Shown here: piece after piece, positions 63,620 to 64,000 of the stretch
Layout: the number at the start of each line of letters is the position of its first letter
Numbering within the stretch: the first letter of the stretch is position 1
Assembly (NCBI RefSeq): GCF_001889005.1
Contig: NZ_CP018153.1
Location: forward strand, 514,001 to 578,000
Direction of reading: 5' to 3'
DNA length: 64,000 bases
Source: Christiangramia salexigens
GTDB lineage: Bacteria; Bacteroidota; Bacteroidia; Flavobacteriales; Flavobacteriaceae
Notes under the pieces: generated by a model
Databases searched by the model: none
The model's input: only the letters and a program-made list of their open reading frames with translations
Told to the model about the DNA's origin: nothing
Translations under genes and position numbers: made by a program

Positions 63620-64000
63620 ATGAGTAATACAATTATCAAAACCGATTTCAACTTCCCCGGACAGGAATCCGTTTATAAAGGTAAAGTCCGGGATGTATAT
63701 AGTCTTAAAAATGACCGCTTGCTAATGATCGCAACAGACAGGCTTTCAGCTTTTGATGTTGTGATGCCAAAGGGAATTCCATTTAAGGGGCAGATCTTAA
63801 ACCAGATCGCTACCAAGATGATGGAGAAGACAGAAGATATCGTTCCTAATTGGCTGGAAGCTACACCAGATCCTAATGTGGCAGTTGGAAGAAAATGCGA
63901 ACCTTTTAAGGTTGAAATGGTAATTCGCGGATATCTTTCAGGGCATGCAGCAAGGGAATACAAAGCCGGTAAGAGAGAATTATGTGGTGTACCCATGCCG
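63620..64000 (+). CDS. purC: SAICAR synthetase, 5' part
   Basis: The ATG at 63620 opens 127 codons that run off the right edge. The protein has [19 protein letters not shown], then [19 protein letters not shown] and [19 protein letters not shown], followed by [20 protein letters not shown]. All are marks of PurC, which joins aspartate to CAIR in purine synthesis. Only the N-terminal half is present, which is enough for identification. It begins 24 bp after phoH. Confidence 0.95.
   Translation, partial: MSNTIIKTDFNFPGQESVYKGKVRDVYSLKNDRLLMIATDRLSAFDVVMPKGIPFKGQILNQIATKMMEKTEDIVPNWLEATPDPNVAVGRKCEPFKVEMVIRGYLSGHAAREYKAGKRELCGVPMP

Overview
The window looks like chromosome of a marine member of Bacteroidota, family Flavobacteriaceae, probably Gramella/Christiangramia or a close relative. 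The evidence is AT-rich DNA, gliding genes gldF/gldG, candidate TAnnTTTG-type -7 promoter elements, few recognisable Shine-Dalgarno sites, and lipoprotein and M61/M3 peptidase genes typical of the group. This assignment is inferred from gene content, not from a database search.

Layout. 1-6153 (all minus): a truncated KefB-type antiporter, an M61 peptidase, and the proline genes proC-proB-proA. 6735-13784 (plus): a light-sensing and signalling operon made of a CheB-CheR-PAS-histidine kinase fusion, a bacteriophytochrome kinase, a single-domain response regulator and a heme oxygenase that would supply biliverdin. 13812-22233: an RluE-type pseudouridine synthase, an envelope protein, a LuxR-type regulator, an M3 oligopeptidase, an AraC regulator, a BrkB-family protein and an acyl-CoA dehydrogenase-like protein. 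22236-28767: a ybbP/ybbA/tesA-like cluster, an M50-like membrane protein, two related small membrane proteins, a small gene split by an in-frame stop, and a small conserved-looking protein. 29108-34191: a coupled tetR-ABC-HlyD-TolC export operon whose ABC ATPase has degenerate signature and Walker B motifs. 34334-38821: a very large UvrA-like protein with four ATPase halves in one chain. 38902-42630: a long PLP enzyme, a lipoprotein, an SRPBCC protein and a rhodanese.

42783-55641 is a 12.9-kb integrative element inserted exactly at the 3' end of mnmE. A 19-bp direct repeat of the last codons of mnmE bounds it, and paired GGTACAA arm-type sites lie just inside each end. It carries a type I restriction-modification operon (hsdM-hsdS-abi-hsdR) with an abortive-infection-domain gene as an integral cistron. 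It also has a replication-like module (RepA-type ATPase, primase-like protein, and a six-unit 9-bp inverted repeat array), a tyrosine integrase and two excisionase-like HTH proteins. It is therefore a defence island.

55623-64000 is core genome again: mnmE, a DUF4870 protein, dnaN, gldG-gldF, an ABM-domain protein with a SAM hydrolase, phoH, and the start of purC. I saw no rRNA, tRNA or CRISPR array. The observations most worth following up are the four-ATPase UvrA-like protein, the mnmE-targeted element with its coupled Abi gene, the phytochrome/CheB-CheR operon, the export ABC protein with a non-canonical ATPase, and the interrupted gene at 28019-28444.
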